Source: Liolophura sinensis (Eukaryota > Mollusca > Polyplacophora > Chitonida > Chitonidae). From it: DNA of 64,000 nucleotides. Below the pieces are notes generated by a model. The model did not search any database, was not told the DNA's origin, and saw only the letters and a list, made by a program, of their open reading frames with translations. A program made the translations under genes and the position numbers. Location: positions 15,805,386 through 15,869,385 of the forward strand of contig NC_088306.1 of assembly GCF_032854445.1 (NCBI RefSeq). Direction: 5' to 3'. This document shows, piece by piece, positions 24,113-32,791 of the stretch (position 1 is its first letter; each line of letters opens with the position of its first letter).

Positions 24113-27100
24113 GCTGATATTAACAGACATGATTGTGGTGAACCAAGAAAATAGCTGAAATTTACTATCATAGCCCAAAAAGGCCGGGGTCCAGGGGTAC
24201 GCGCATCAAAATCTTTATCTGATCGATCCACGATACTCCGAGACGTTGCCACCATTTTTGACCGGACTGGCTCTGCTTCTGCCTTCGAATAATGGTATCT
24301 TGTTCCCGATTGGTTGAAACAGTTCGGCTTAATAAAACACACGATCTGACTGGACAATAGACTCCATTCACATAACATAATAACCTCCGGCAATGCCAGA
24401 TTTCGGTAGCCATGCATCGGCAAATTGACAGAATCTTCGACTTTATTTTGAGGAAATAAATCGGAACTTTACAAAATGTTACTACACAGAAAAAAAAAAA
24501 ACGGAAAACAGGTAAATTAATCGAAACTGAACAAAGAAAAAGCGGAATTCCGCTACAAAGCGGAAAAAAACCATGTCTGTATTAATTAATAATCAGTTCT
24601 CACCTGTGGCGTCAGTTTGGCTGAGGTCCCTGCCCCCTTCTCTAACAACGTCCTTACCACCTCTACGTCAGCAGCCTTTATAGCAGAGAACAGGACAGGC
24701 ATTGGTACAGAGGCCACACTTGGGTCAGCACCACGTCGTAACAGAAGGTCCAATGTCTTCTTCATCAGTTCTCGTCTTAAAGGAAAACAGCCACATACAT
24801 GTAGGGGCATATCCTAGTTAGCTACAGTTTGTTATTTATGGTTAATGGACCGTGGTTAATGCTGTGCTTAGTCATAGTGTATCAAACAGGAACTGGAAAA
24901 GTTTGCGGACCCTGGTTTGGTCTTATACATGTAAATGTAACTTACGAGTGATTCTCATAGTTTTCCGGGCAACAGCTGACAGCTGCTCTGTATTTTAATA
25001 TAAAGTAAGCAAGAGCCATTAGAATATGGCGAATTCCCCTTCCTGCTCAATGGGCTGATTACCTAATGACATCATCACTTGCATCTATGTACATGTATCA
25101 TGGGCTGAAAATAGGGTCAGACCTATGTACAAGGCAGTGGAAAGTGTGGTTCATATGCACTAATTAGCTCACCCACCCAGAATATATGCCTTCAGTAAAT
25201 ATGAAGGCATGATGAAGTATGTTAAAAACAAATCTAAAAAAGCTCAGCACACATGATTTACCTGTGTAAACCAGACAGCAAAGATCAAGAAGTAGAAACC
25301 ATGAAATGGAAATGCTACATAAAAGCACTGAGATACCAGTATACATGTACAACTCAATCAAGTATTTTTTATCTATGAGTACCCACACTATGTTAAAAGT
25401 GTAACAACTGGATGCAGTAAGTTTTAGTTTTGTCATGGTCATAAAGCATACCACACATTAGATATCCCAGATTTCTTTTTGTTTAACTGTCAAGTTGGTC
25501 TACTGGTTGAGAAAATCAACAAGGACAGTTACAATGGAGCCCTTGTTAGTCCAGACTTACTCAGATATCTGTATGGCCAAGAAACGAGCTGTCCCCTCTG
25601 CTGCACTGTTCGCATCACGTGACCGCCGACCGCTCACCACCCGCTCATTTTGGCTCAAGTCTGTTGCGCATCTCTCCAGGATAGACTTCGGCACTTCTAT
25701 TGGATAATTTCGAACAATGTTACCTGATGCAAAATCCTCAGGGGACACCAAGGCACTAGAACTTGCCGTATATTCTTCTTCACTCTCTAAGGCTGAATCA
25801 CCATCTTCATCCTTCCGAATTGGGTGGAGCTTATTACTGTCAGCCGCTGTCACACTCTCTTTGATATTTGATTCACAGGATATTTCACTAGTGTCTTTTC
25901 CTGCTTGCTTAATTTCCGATGGCAGTTCACCTCTTAACGCTGAAGCTGGCAAGCCACTGTCCATGCTGATTTTGCTATCACATGTTGATTTGACCGCAAC
26001 AGGAGTATCTGCCTCCCTCAATTTAGCTAACTCCGCCTCCATGCCTGTGCTGGAGCAGGCCTTACTAGCATCTGCCTGTTCCTCTACAGTGTGCTCATCA
26101 ATGCAGATTTCCTTAGCACTGTTTTCACCTTTTTTTTCATCAGGTTTCCATGAGTAAGTTTCTGCCACATTAAACAGGAAGGACTCTACAGGGTAGAAAT
26201 ACACACAGAGGGCAGATAAGGCAGAGCAACCCTCATCATTCAGCCTGTTCACATCAGCCCCGTAGTCCAGCAAGGAGTTTACAATGGGTATGTGCACATT
26301 TACCTGAAACGTAGAAGAGTTCATGGAAAGTTTGGGTAATGAATGATGTCACTTAATAACTACTGGTGTTCTGAGGACATAATTTATTAAATGACTACAG
26401 ATATGCATGCATATACATCTAGAAACATAATTATGTACAAGTATGTAACGCTGAGTAGACTCATGTACGTGTTTACGCTGAGTAGACTTACCACTGCACC
26501 AATCAGTGGTACATGTCTATGTCATGTATATGTGTGTGTGCTGAGAAGACTTACCACTGCACCAATCAGTGGTGTGTGTCCATGTCATGTACATGTGTGT
26601 GTGCTGAGTAGACTTACCACTGCACCTATCAGTGGTACATGTCTATGTCATGTATATGTGTGTGTGCTGAGAAGACTTACCACTGCACCAATCAGTGGTG
26701 TGTGTCCATGTCATGTACATGTAAGTGTGCTGAGAAGACTTACCACTGCACCAATCAGCGGTGTGTGTCCATGTCATGTACATGTGTGTGTGCTGAGAAG
26801 ACTTACCACTGCACCAATCAGCGGTGTGTGTCCATGTCATGTACATGTGTGTGTGCTGAGAAGACTTACCACTGCACCAATCAGTGGTGTGTGTCCATGT
26901 CATGTACATGTGTGTGTGTTGAGAAGACTTACCACTGCACCAATCAGCGGTGTGTGTCCATGCTTATCACAAACATTCACATGGACATTCTCCTTATCCA
27001 GCAAATCCAGGACGGCTTTGTGGTTTCCTGACATAGAAGCCATCAACAGTCTCTCTGATGCTATTTCCAGGGGACCTTTTCCACGATGTTTACTGCGGTC

Positions 27101-30100
27101 ACCCGCCAGAATCCTGCCCACATCAAAGGACACAGACGCTTCTCTGAACTGGTGATTAAGAATATGCCTTTGCAAATCAATCATTGATGGACTCTTGTTC
27201 CAAACCACATGTTTCTCAGACTGAGTTTTCTGTGCATTTGATTCTCTGCCTTTGAAGAACTCTTTATCAAAGAGATCTCTGTTCACAGCAAAGCTTCGGG
27301 GATCCAAAGTGTCATTATAGAAATGTAGCATTTTCGCAGAGATGTCCGCTTCTCCGTCCTCTCCCAACCCGTTGTTCTGGGAGGCAGGTAATGACACCTC
27401 CTGGTCTTCCAGATACGCCACATGCTCGTCAAGGTTACAGCCAAACTCTGGATGGTGCGTGATGGAAAAGGCCCCAGTTACTGCTGTGCACATCTTGATT
27501 AACTTCTCCCCACGCCATATCCCAACATCTTGGTGTCCATCAGGGTAGGTCAGTACCCCTGGGCCCAGACGAGAATCGTCTTTGTACAAACCCTGGGGAA
27601 GACCAGATGAAAGAAGAATGCTTCAAGTAACAGTGAACATAACTGATCAGTGAGTCTGATTTGCTCAGGACATCTGAGAGTTCATGATATGTGTTCTTAC
27701 AGTACCTGTAAGCTGGACTCTATTGCTAATAACTGGACATTATAAATACTACATACAGGCACATTAAGAGAACAGTAGACATGTAATACAACACTGAAGA
27801 GGAAAATTATTGCAGGTTTTCATGCTACTGTCAAATTTAAAAACACTGTTGACCTTTTTGTATTTTGAAAGCAGTGCAGTGTTGGCAGGTGTGCATGGGC
27901 GACCTATACATTACATATCTGTGTTATACCTGAAACTTCAGACTGAGCTTGTTACTTAAATACCTTTACTTCAGGAGAACTCCATGTTAAAAATGAGCTT
28001 ACAACAACACTAAGCAATATTTTAAGAACTATGCCTGTCCAAAGCGTCTGCACTCACAAACAAGGTGTAAAGCAAAAGAAAACACTCAAAGGAAGTATAT
28101 CAGATGAAAGACAATTAGACACTGTCCAAAAAAATGTTTTGATTTATTTTGCATGATGAAATCTGGATGGCAGTCTTTGTGTGTTAGGTGGCAAAAACCT
28201 GATGTGATGTCACTGGTCCCAGAAAAGGCCACAGTAGCATCCAAACTTCCGAATGCATTTTACTACCTTGAAAAATTCTAAAAAAAAAATTAACTGAACT
28301 ATCTTTAAGGACCCTGTTTAATGGTCTTTCATCTGACACACACATCTTGTTAGTGTTTCTTCTGCCTTTAAACATATTTTGCTTGTCTTTGAAGACTGCA
28401 CCTAACCAAAATGTTTCTGACTCTTCCACCTTTGCCTGATGATACACAAGTTAAACAGTGTGGCAAATAAGACACACAAATGAGGCTGATGACATCATTC
28501 CAACTACATTACTGAACTTCACATTGTATATGCCTAATTCACCATCACATGAGCGCAGCAGGCAATATGTATGGCTAAATGTATTACTTAACATTATGTT
28601 TTTGAAAATACTTTTCAGCTATACCCATTAAATAAGGTTGTACATCTCTTTGAACAACAATGTCATTTCCGTCAACCAAGACATGCTTCACACTCTATGA
28701 ACAATTTCCTCTTAATTGTCTCTCCACAAGCTGAAGCAACTGCTATTACGCCTGCTGAGCTAGACGGGTTGAAGCACTGGGAGCCCAACTTTCTGCTATC
28801 AAAAGATTCCACCTCACCTCGAACATGTTTCCACTTGCAAACCTGAAGCTCCCATAACCCTCTCTCCTGTCCATGTGGAATGTACCAGTGTATGAGGAGT
28901 TGTTAGGCCAGGTGTATGTTCCGCTGCCATGCCGTCTGTCATGGAAGAACGTCCCCTGGTACGACTGAAACACAAGCAATGCACGTATACATGTACTCAG
29001 TATGGAGATAAGTTAAAGAGCTACTTTAGTGTTGAGACAAGTATGTCCTAAAGGCAAGGTTAAACGATAAGGATTGGGACGGTCCGAACTGCTTTCTTAA
29101 ACTGTAGAATAAATGCATTGTATTAAAGCCGTTGTTGTTAGTTCGTGAGGATAATATGGAAACAAAACTTTTCTGCCGTTCCTGACGTCATGCAAGAACA
29201 CTTGATTGTCAGCCATCACTGACGCATAGCTACAAATCACGTCATACTTTCAAATGTGCATGACGTCATTCCAGCATAACTACCTTGCTCGACGTCATAT
29301 CAGTCTGATTCATTGTCAAATATGAAATATTATTATTTCACATCAGGAAATTTTTTATGAAAATTGCTAAGGATTTTCATTTTCAGGACCCGTGACTTAT
29401 TGAAGTTAGATAGCGTTATTCAGCGTAAATTTTTTGAATCTTGCCGTTAGCTATATTCCATAGGGTATCCTTCATATCAGTTTAATATTTCAACCTGGCC
29501 TCTCTCAGAACTGAAGGAGCACTTTAAGCCATGGTGAATCTGGACTTCACAAGGATTAATTGGTGTTTTGAGTCATTGTTCAAATGATCTTGATTCACTT
29601 CTGTGATAGTTGGCAAGATTATGGGTGAAGGACACCACACTTGGCAGGATTATCATTTATAGGTGGAGGAAACCAGAATTGGCAGACTTATGGGTGGAAG
29701 AAACCATCTTCAGAATTTTATCCAAAAATCTAATGTATTGCTATCTGATTGCGCAACCTGAGCTGTGATATAGCCTTTACCCGTTCACTAGATGAAGTGG
29801 CATATGATAAGACAGAACTACAACATAAGACATCATTTTGCGATCGTTTACAACAATTCAGTTATGTGTAGACAAAGGGCCATTTCACTAAATGTTGGGG
29901 CAGGTCTGCATCATTCATGGACCACCACAAACAGTTGATTTACAAGCCATGTAATATTCAACAACGGTATCACAAATTATGTCAGACAGTAGCATACCGT
30001 TTTAGTCTAAACCACATTCATCTGCACAAATAAATTTTTTGTGATTCATTTTAGCATTTCGTCAGCAGTTCCTAAATGACAAATATCAGAGTCGATACAA

Positions 30101-32791
30101 AATTCAGTTATTATGCCAAAGATTTATGGGAATTAGACGATGGCATCTCACCCGATAAAGCTCAAAATTAATTAAATCCTAGGATATAATTTTTTTCTGA
30201 ATTTATCACAAATGAAGAATTTAAATTTTGCTCCTTCACCTTTCTCGCATACAAGGGATGTTTTTTCTGTTTTCTTTCATAAAATGCAATAAAACTACTG
30301 AAACAGTGTGATTAAGCCAAGGTGCTTGCTCGATTCTGTCTTGATAAGTAGGTCACCACTGCTTCATCTTAGAAGCCACCGCTACAAAACTGAAGCATAA
30401 ATTCCAGCGATAGTCAAATACCTAGATAAGTTTCAGTGGTGCTTAGATTTATTTCCATTTGTTTCAGAATTGAGCATGAATCTAGCTGTACAACAATCCT
30501 ATTGAAATTTTGTAAACATTTAATAGGGGGCAAAATCACCCACATAACCTGTTTGGAGGTTACGACCTGAAACAAGAATACACTGTGGGTGCATCTGCAG
30601 CTTGGCTATTTAGACAGGGTCACTGGAGTTCCTTGTAAATGATATAGTAGGCCTGCATCAACAGTTCAAGCAGTGGAAGAAATATTCTTCCAGTATATCC
30701 AATGGCTGAGAAAACAATAATAATCACTTGGGCCTTCATTGCCGAAGTCCACAATTTTTACTTGCCGTAGGCTATTGTTTAGACTGTTACACAGTAAATA
30801 CCTTCAACATTAGAGAGGTAGGGTAAATGTGACGCCACCTTGCTCTCGATAATGCAGACGTGCTGAAGTTGTGTCAAGATAAAGTTTCAGTAAACTTTTA
30901 CTTGGTTGAAAAAAAAAACTAAAAAAAACTATTTAATGACGTCTTAAGATCCTATAAATGGTAGTCGTTGAGTGGACATAAACATTGTCTTTCACTATCT
31001 TTCATAAATAATTATATTTACTGTCTCAGGCAAGCAGTTATATGAGTTTAATTGCAATGCAGTTCGAGAAAACATGGAAGAGTTACCTCCCCATTGGGCC
31101 AGGTGTGGTGACCTTCTCCATGGCGTAAATCATCAACAAAGTCTCCTTCATACCTGCTCCCGTCAGGCCAAACTTCCAGCCCTATGCAAACATCAGCAAA
31201 AATTGGTTTATCATGGACGATAAATACATGTTCAAGAAAGTATTAGCAGGGCGAAATCTAGAAAAACATTACAGGTTCTGATCCCACACCATAATGGTGA
31301 CATTATTGGTGTGCATTTAAAGAAATTTTAAAAAAGCAACTCAAAATGATGCTTTCAAAAAGTTTATATGTCTATGAAAGAAATTTACATGAAAACTTAA
31401 CTTTTCATTGGATACTTGGTAAGCCATAATAATTTTGTTTAATTTAGGCCTACTAGTTAGTTATATTACAGCTTATTTAGTTTGAGTGGCCAACAGTTTG
31501 GGAGCCCAAACGTTTTCCAGAACCAAAGTGACTTCTAGATATGGCCCTGATAAGACATAAAATAATAATGCTGAGCTCTATGCAAATAAAGATCAGTAAT
31601 TAGCTGGAAATTTATTTATTTATTTATTTATTTGACTTTTTTTTTTGTACGCAGTACTCAAGAATATTTCACTGATACGACTGGGACCAGCATTGTGGCG
31701 AGAGGAAATTAGCTGGAAACTGATTATTTCGCATCGACAATATATTCTTAATGGGTCATAATAGCGTTCAAATAAAAACGTAAGGAACAGTTCATCTCTT
31801 AATAATGAAACAGACCAGTTTTTGTTAAGATAAATATTAAAAAAACAAAGCTAACATTCCCTGACGAATGAGATTGATTGTTCTGTTATTAATTTTGTAT
31901 GCGTTGTATTAAATCATAGCTTTGGTGAGATGTAAATGTGCAAAAAAAAAAAACCCAACAACATCAGCATTCACAGAAGTCAAAATTTTACAAACCGAAA
32001 TTCAAAAATTGAGTTAGTGCTGTTTGTGTCTTCAAACAAGGCAAATAGAAGACCTCCTAATTTCAATACAACAATTACAATGTGAAGAGTTACAGCTACT
32101 ATTCATGGTCATCCTTTTAAATAAATTAATTTTGTCAAAGGCAAAGAGAGAAAATAGTTGCCGTGCTCTTTGCATTTTTATATTTCTGTTGCTGAAATTG
32201 GAGTTTTACTGAAAAAATTCAGTTTCCAACCACAAAATTTTGTCACGTGCATAGGTAATGACATCATTTAGCTAGCTCATTTATCAGTCGCTGACATCAC
32301 ACAAATAGTTACAGTTTATGAAACCTGAAAACAAGTTTATGTCCAATCAATACAGTAAGAATTCAATTAGCTCTGTAAAATAAAAAATGAAGAACAATTT
32401 CTGCCACCAAAGCAGACTTGTTAAATAGCAGCAGTAGGCAGTGGGTAATTAAAATGGTTCTGCACATTAAGGCCCTACATATCAACTTTTAAAGGAAGGA
32501 CTGCTGCCAGTGACATTATAATACATAAAGTTTAATGTTACCTTTCCCATTCCTTTTGTTCTCACAGTAATCTCCTTCATAACGAGCTCCGTTCGGCCAG
32601 GTGAAAATGCCACGCCCTGTTTTCTTATAATCTTTTACATGGCCTTCAAATGTTGCACCACTTCTGTACCAGTAATGTTCAGCTTGATTGCTGCAGTGAT
32701 TGCCAGTCTCATCTTGACAACCTGCACAACTGTCACTCCCCAGACATTCAAAACTACCAGAGGATAGACGCTGAACAGGTGTATTCACCAT
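10799..32791 (-). CDS. ANKMY1: ANKMY1-like protein: MORN repeats, ankyrin repeats, MYND zinc finger (complete gene, 16 coding exons)
   Basis: Coding exons on the minus strand, 5' to 3': 32791-32542, 31181-31087, 28964-28818, 27592-26933, 26303-25561, 24775-24604, 23032-22892, 21374-21273, 20843-20736, 20475-20344, 19330-19223, 18191-18026, 16441-16339, 12405-12251, 11580-11474, 10945-10799. All introns are GT-AG and all phases agree, giving about 1,111 aa (human ANKMY1 is roughly 940). Domains: Cys-rich N-terminus; six MORN repeats of 23 residues and part of a seventh (about 46-195); ankyrin repeats (about 375-900) interrupted by a long acidic/Ser-rich linker (about 425-630); MYND finger (983-1023); basic Ser/Pro/Lys tail. 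The MORN-ankyrin-MYND order is diagnostic of ANKMY1, a poorly characterised protein probably linked to cilia or flagella; that role is inference. It is divergent from PCED1. Several introns carry minisatellites made from the exon edges. Confidence 0.94.
11030..11165. repeat. 30-bp short tandem repeat in ANKMY1 intron 15
   Basis: About four copies of a 30-bp unit with ACAGTCAGTAAATCCACA and alternating GAACAGAC/AAACAGAT. It is followed at 11205-11370 by a diverged duplication of a ~130-bp block (GTACATGACAATTTACC versus GTACATGTGACAATTCACC). Confidence 0.8.
11474..11580 (-). CDS. ANKMY1: ANKMY1 exon 15 (basic Ser/Pro/Lys tail)
   Basis: Encodes [20 protein letters not shown] then [15 protein letters not shown]. 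The consensus donor ACC|GTGAGT at 11473 gives phase 0 into exon 16. Without splicing, the frame continues through [15 protein letters not shown] to TGA at 11390-11392, giving a 1,090-residue alternative product. Acceptor TTTACCACAG. Confidence 0.75.
12251..12405 (-). CDS. ANKMY1: ANKMY1 exon 14 (MYND zinc finger)
   Basis: Encodes [37 protein letters not shown] and KQEC: all eight zinc ligands of a MYND finger (seven Cys and one His) in the usual spacing. MYND fingers bind proline-rich partner peptides. Acceptor CTGTCTTGACAG, which is also the repeated motif of the 12396-13610 array; donor TTACAG|GTATGT. Confidence 0.95.
12396..13610. repeat. 41/42-bp minisatellite built from the exon 14 acceptor of ANKMY1
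   Basis: Unit GGGCTTCCTGTCAAGACAG plus AGGATAAAACAGCATTTGATC, alternating 42 bp (GCATTTGATC) and 41 bp (GCATTGATC). On the minus strand each unit reads CTGTCTTGACAGGAAGCCC, the exact acceptor and first exon bases of exon 14. About 18 regular units reach ~13140, then it becomes increasingly degenerate to ~13610. Confidence 0.93.
16018..16178. repeat. 18-bp minisatellite in ANKMY1 intron 13, ~9 copies
   Basis: Unit GCCCAGGCAGATGGCACT, with CAGAC and CATGC variants. The length is a multiple of 3, so four frames stay open, which creates several spurious ORFs. It lies ~160 bp beyond exon 13 and does not contain its edge. Confidence 0.93.
16339..16441 (-). CDS. ANKMY1: ANKMY1 exon 13 (pre-MYND linker)
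   Basis: Encodes [20 protein letters not shown] and [14 protein letters not shown] with the flanking exons. Acceptor TTGTTGCAG, donor GAAAG|GTCAGT. Phase 1 in and phase 2 out match exons 12 and 14. Confidence 0.88.
17044..17170 (-). mobile_element. Old tRNA-derived SINE fragment
   Basis: Degenerate copy of the 3' part (CAATTGGGGTTTTAGGCCA, CAAGAATATTTCATTTCATA, GGAAACCAGGCTC). Lies in ANKMY1 intron 12. Confidence 0.6.
17215..18016. repeat. 71-bp minisatellite related to the donor edge of ANKMY1 exon 12
   Basis: About 11 copies. The unit contains CAAACTGTGACTTTGTCACC and CTATCTTCTTCCTGTCGTC, parallel to the exon edge CAAACTGTGACTTACTTTTG..CTGTCTTCTCTCTGTCGTC at 18011-18056. The donor GTAAGT is replaced in the units by GTGACAAAG, so they have probably lost donor function. 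Confidence 0.88.
18026..18191 (-). CDS. ANKMY1: ANKMY1 exon 12 (charged helical segment)
   Basis: Encodes [20 protein letters not shown], then a basic/acidic helix with [20 protein letters not shown]. Acceptor GTTCACAG, donor GCAAAA|GTAAGT, phase 1. Both edges are flanked by minisatellites derived from them. The frame is open upstream through the whole 60-bp array. Confidence 0.88.
18192..18960. repeat. 60-bp minisatellite built from the acceptor edge of ANKMY1 exon 12
   Basis: About 12-13 units, at least four identical in a row (18301-18540). On the minus strand each reads TGTTCACAGGATCGTGTTAT then AGCTCACACATTGTACCAC, matching the acceptor and first ~30 bases of exon 12. Units past ~18720 are shortened and diverged. 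Because 60 is a multiple of 3 and the unit has no stop in that frame, the reading frame is continuous with exon 12. Confidence 0.93.
19223..19330 (-). CDS. ANKMY1: ANKMY1 exon 11 (last ankyrin-like segment)
   Basis: Encodes [18 protein letters not shown] and [13 protein letters not shown]. Acceptor GTCTTCAG, donor AATCAG|GTGAGG, phase 0. Confidence 0.92.
20344..20475 (-). CDS. ANKMY1: ANKMY1 exon 10 (ankyrin repeat)
   Basis: Encodes [20 protein letters not shown] followed by [16 protein letters not shown]. Acceptor CTAACTGTAG, donor GCTCTG|GTAAGT, phase 0. Confidence 0.92.
20736..20843 (-). CDS. ANKMY1: ANKMY1 exon 9 (ankyrin repeat)
   Basis: Encodes [20 protein letters not shown] and [15 protein letters not shown]. 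Acceptor TATGTTTACAG, donor GACCTG|GTACGT, phase 0. Confidence 0.93.
21273..21374 (-). CDS. ANKMY1: ANKMY1 exon 8 (ankyrin repeat)
   Basis: Encodes [19 protein letters not shown] then [15 protein letters not shown]. Acceptor CTCACAATAG, donor AACAAG|GTCAGC, phase 0 both sides. Confidence 0.92.
21795..22950. repeat. 93-99 bp minisatellite built from the donor edge of ANKMY1 exon 7
   Basis: About 12 units. Each holds CACATTAGGGTCAACAGTTG, TAGTGGTACACA and ACATACCAGGAAGGTA; on the minus strand this is the 3' end of exon 7 (codons for [10 protein letters not shown] onward) plus the donor TTCCTG|GTATGT. Outer units have TGAGCAG instead of CGGGCAA, giving a stop in the exon frame. The 240-codon + frame is a product of the unit length. 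Confidence 0.93.
22892..23032 (-). CDS. ANKMY1: ANKMY1 exon 7 (ankyrin repeat)
   Basis: Encodes [15 protein letters not shown] and [20 protein letters not shown], ending TYLNTFL. Acceptor CCCCTGACAG, donor TTCCTG|GTATGT. The last ~50 exon bases and the donor are repeated many times in the downstream array (21795-22950), so the exact donor used is not certain. Confidence 0.85.
23838..23985 (-). mobile_element. tRNA-derived SINE copy, 5' truncated
   Basis: + strand: CTTGACTGGTGTTTTACGCC, ACTCAAGAATACTTCACTTA, ATTATGGTGGGAGGAAACC, then ACGTTCGGCCAGAG. No tRNA head. In ANKMY1 intron 6. Confidence 0.82.
24078..24110. repeat. (TA)n microsatellite
   Basis: Uninterrupted TA dinucleotides of about 32 bp in ANKMY1 intron 6. 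Confidence 0.95.
24604..24775 (-). CDS. ANKMY1: ANKMY1 exon 6 (ankyrin repeats)
   Basis: Encodes [20 protein letters not shown] and [20 protein letters not shown], classic ankyrin helix-turn-helix patterns. Acceptor TTCCTTTAAG, donor CCACAG|GTGAGA, phase 0. Confidence 0.92.
25561..26303 (-). CDS. ANKMY1: ANKMY1 exon 5 (ankyrin repeat plus acidic linker)
   Basis: Starts [19 protein letters not shown], finishing the ankyrin repeat begun in exon 4. A ~200-residue low-complexity linker follows, rich in Glu, Asp, Ser and Ala (for example [19 protein letters not shown]). It ends RFLAIQIS with donor TCTGA|GTAAGT, phase 2. The open + frame across 25717-26157 is its antisense shadow. Confidence 0.9.
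26455..26960. repeat. 63-bp minisatellite built from the donor edge of ANKMY1 exon 4
   Basis: Eight units of CACTGCACCAATCAG, GGTGTGTGTCCATG, TCATGTACATGTGTGTG and CTGAGAAGACTTAC. On the minus strand each carries the exon end (CACCGCTGATTGGTGCAGTG) followed by GTAAGTCTTCTCA, so every unit holds an intact consensus donor. The 63-bp period keeps three frames open. Confidence 0.94.
26933..27592 (-). CDS. ANKMY1: ANKMY1 exon 4 (last MORN units, first ankyrin repeat)
   Basis: 220 codons. Begins [19 protein letters not shown] (MORN 6), then [14 protein letters not shown] (partial MORN 7), a linker with [12 protein letters not shown], and the start of an ankyrin repeat, [13 protein letters not shown]. 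Donor GCAGTG|GTAAGT at 26932. The donor and last ~30 exon bases are the founding unit of the array at 26455-26960. Confidence 0.92.
28818..28964 (-). CDS. ANKMY1: ANKMY1 exon 3 (MORN repeats 4-5)
   Basis: Encodes [19 protein letters not shown] and the following repeat [20 protein letters not shown], ending NMFE. Acceptor TGTGTTTCAG, donor GAG|GTGAGG, phase 0. Confidence 0.93.
29183..29297. promoter_or_regulatory. Cluster of CRE-like (TGACGTCA) sites in ANKMY1 intron 3
   Basis: Two perfect palindromes TGACGTCA (29183-29190, 29261-29268) and two near matches (TCACGTCA 29237-29244, CGACGTCA 29290-29297) lie within 115 bp. This is the recognition sequence of CREB/ATF-type bZIP factors. Function as an intronic enhancer is inference. 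Confidence 0.4.
31087..31181 (-). CDS. ANKMY1: ANKMY1 exon 2 (MORN repeats 2-3)
   Basis: Encodes [20 protein letters not shown] and [11 protein letters not shown], completing repeat 2 and giving repeat 3. Acceptor TTTGCATAG, donor GAG|GTAACT. It is short and absent from simple ORF scans, but the frame joins exons 1 and 3 exactly. Confidence 0.92.
31612..31712 (-). mobile_element. tRNA-derived SINE, truncated tail-side fragment
   Basis: + strand TTTATTTATTTATTTATTTG, GTACTCAAGAATATTTCACT, CCAGCATTGTGGCGAGAGGA. In ANKMY1 intron 1. Confidence 0.78.
32542..32791 (-). CDS. ANKMY1: ANKMY1 exon 1 (start, MORN repeats 1-2)
   Basis: Starts [10 protein letters not shown], followed by a Cys-rich stretch ([18 protein letters not shown]). 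The first MORN repeat begins at [20 protein letters not shown]. The donor is GGGAAAG|GTAAC, phase 1. An upstream AG (CTTTGTAG, minus, near 32840) could mark a 5'UTR intron. Confidence 0.9.

Noticed and set aside
25717..26157. 146-codon + ORF
   Set aside because: Antisense shadow of ANKMY1 exon 5.
26391..27155. 254-codon + ORF with Cys/His-rich repeats
   Set aside because: 63-bp array antisense to ANKMY1 exon 4. The Cys spacing is a repeat effect, not a zinc finger.
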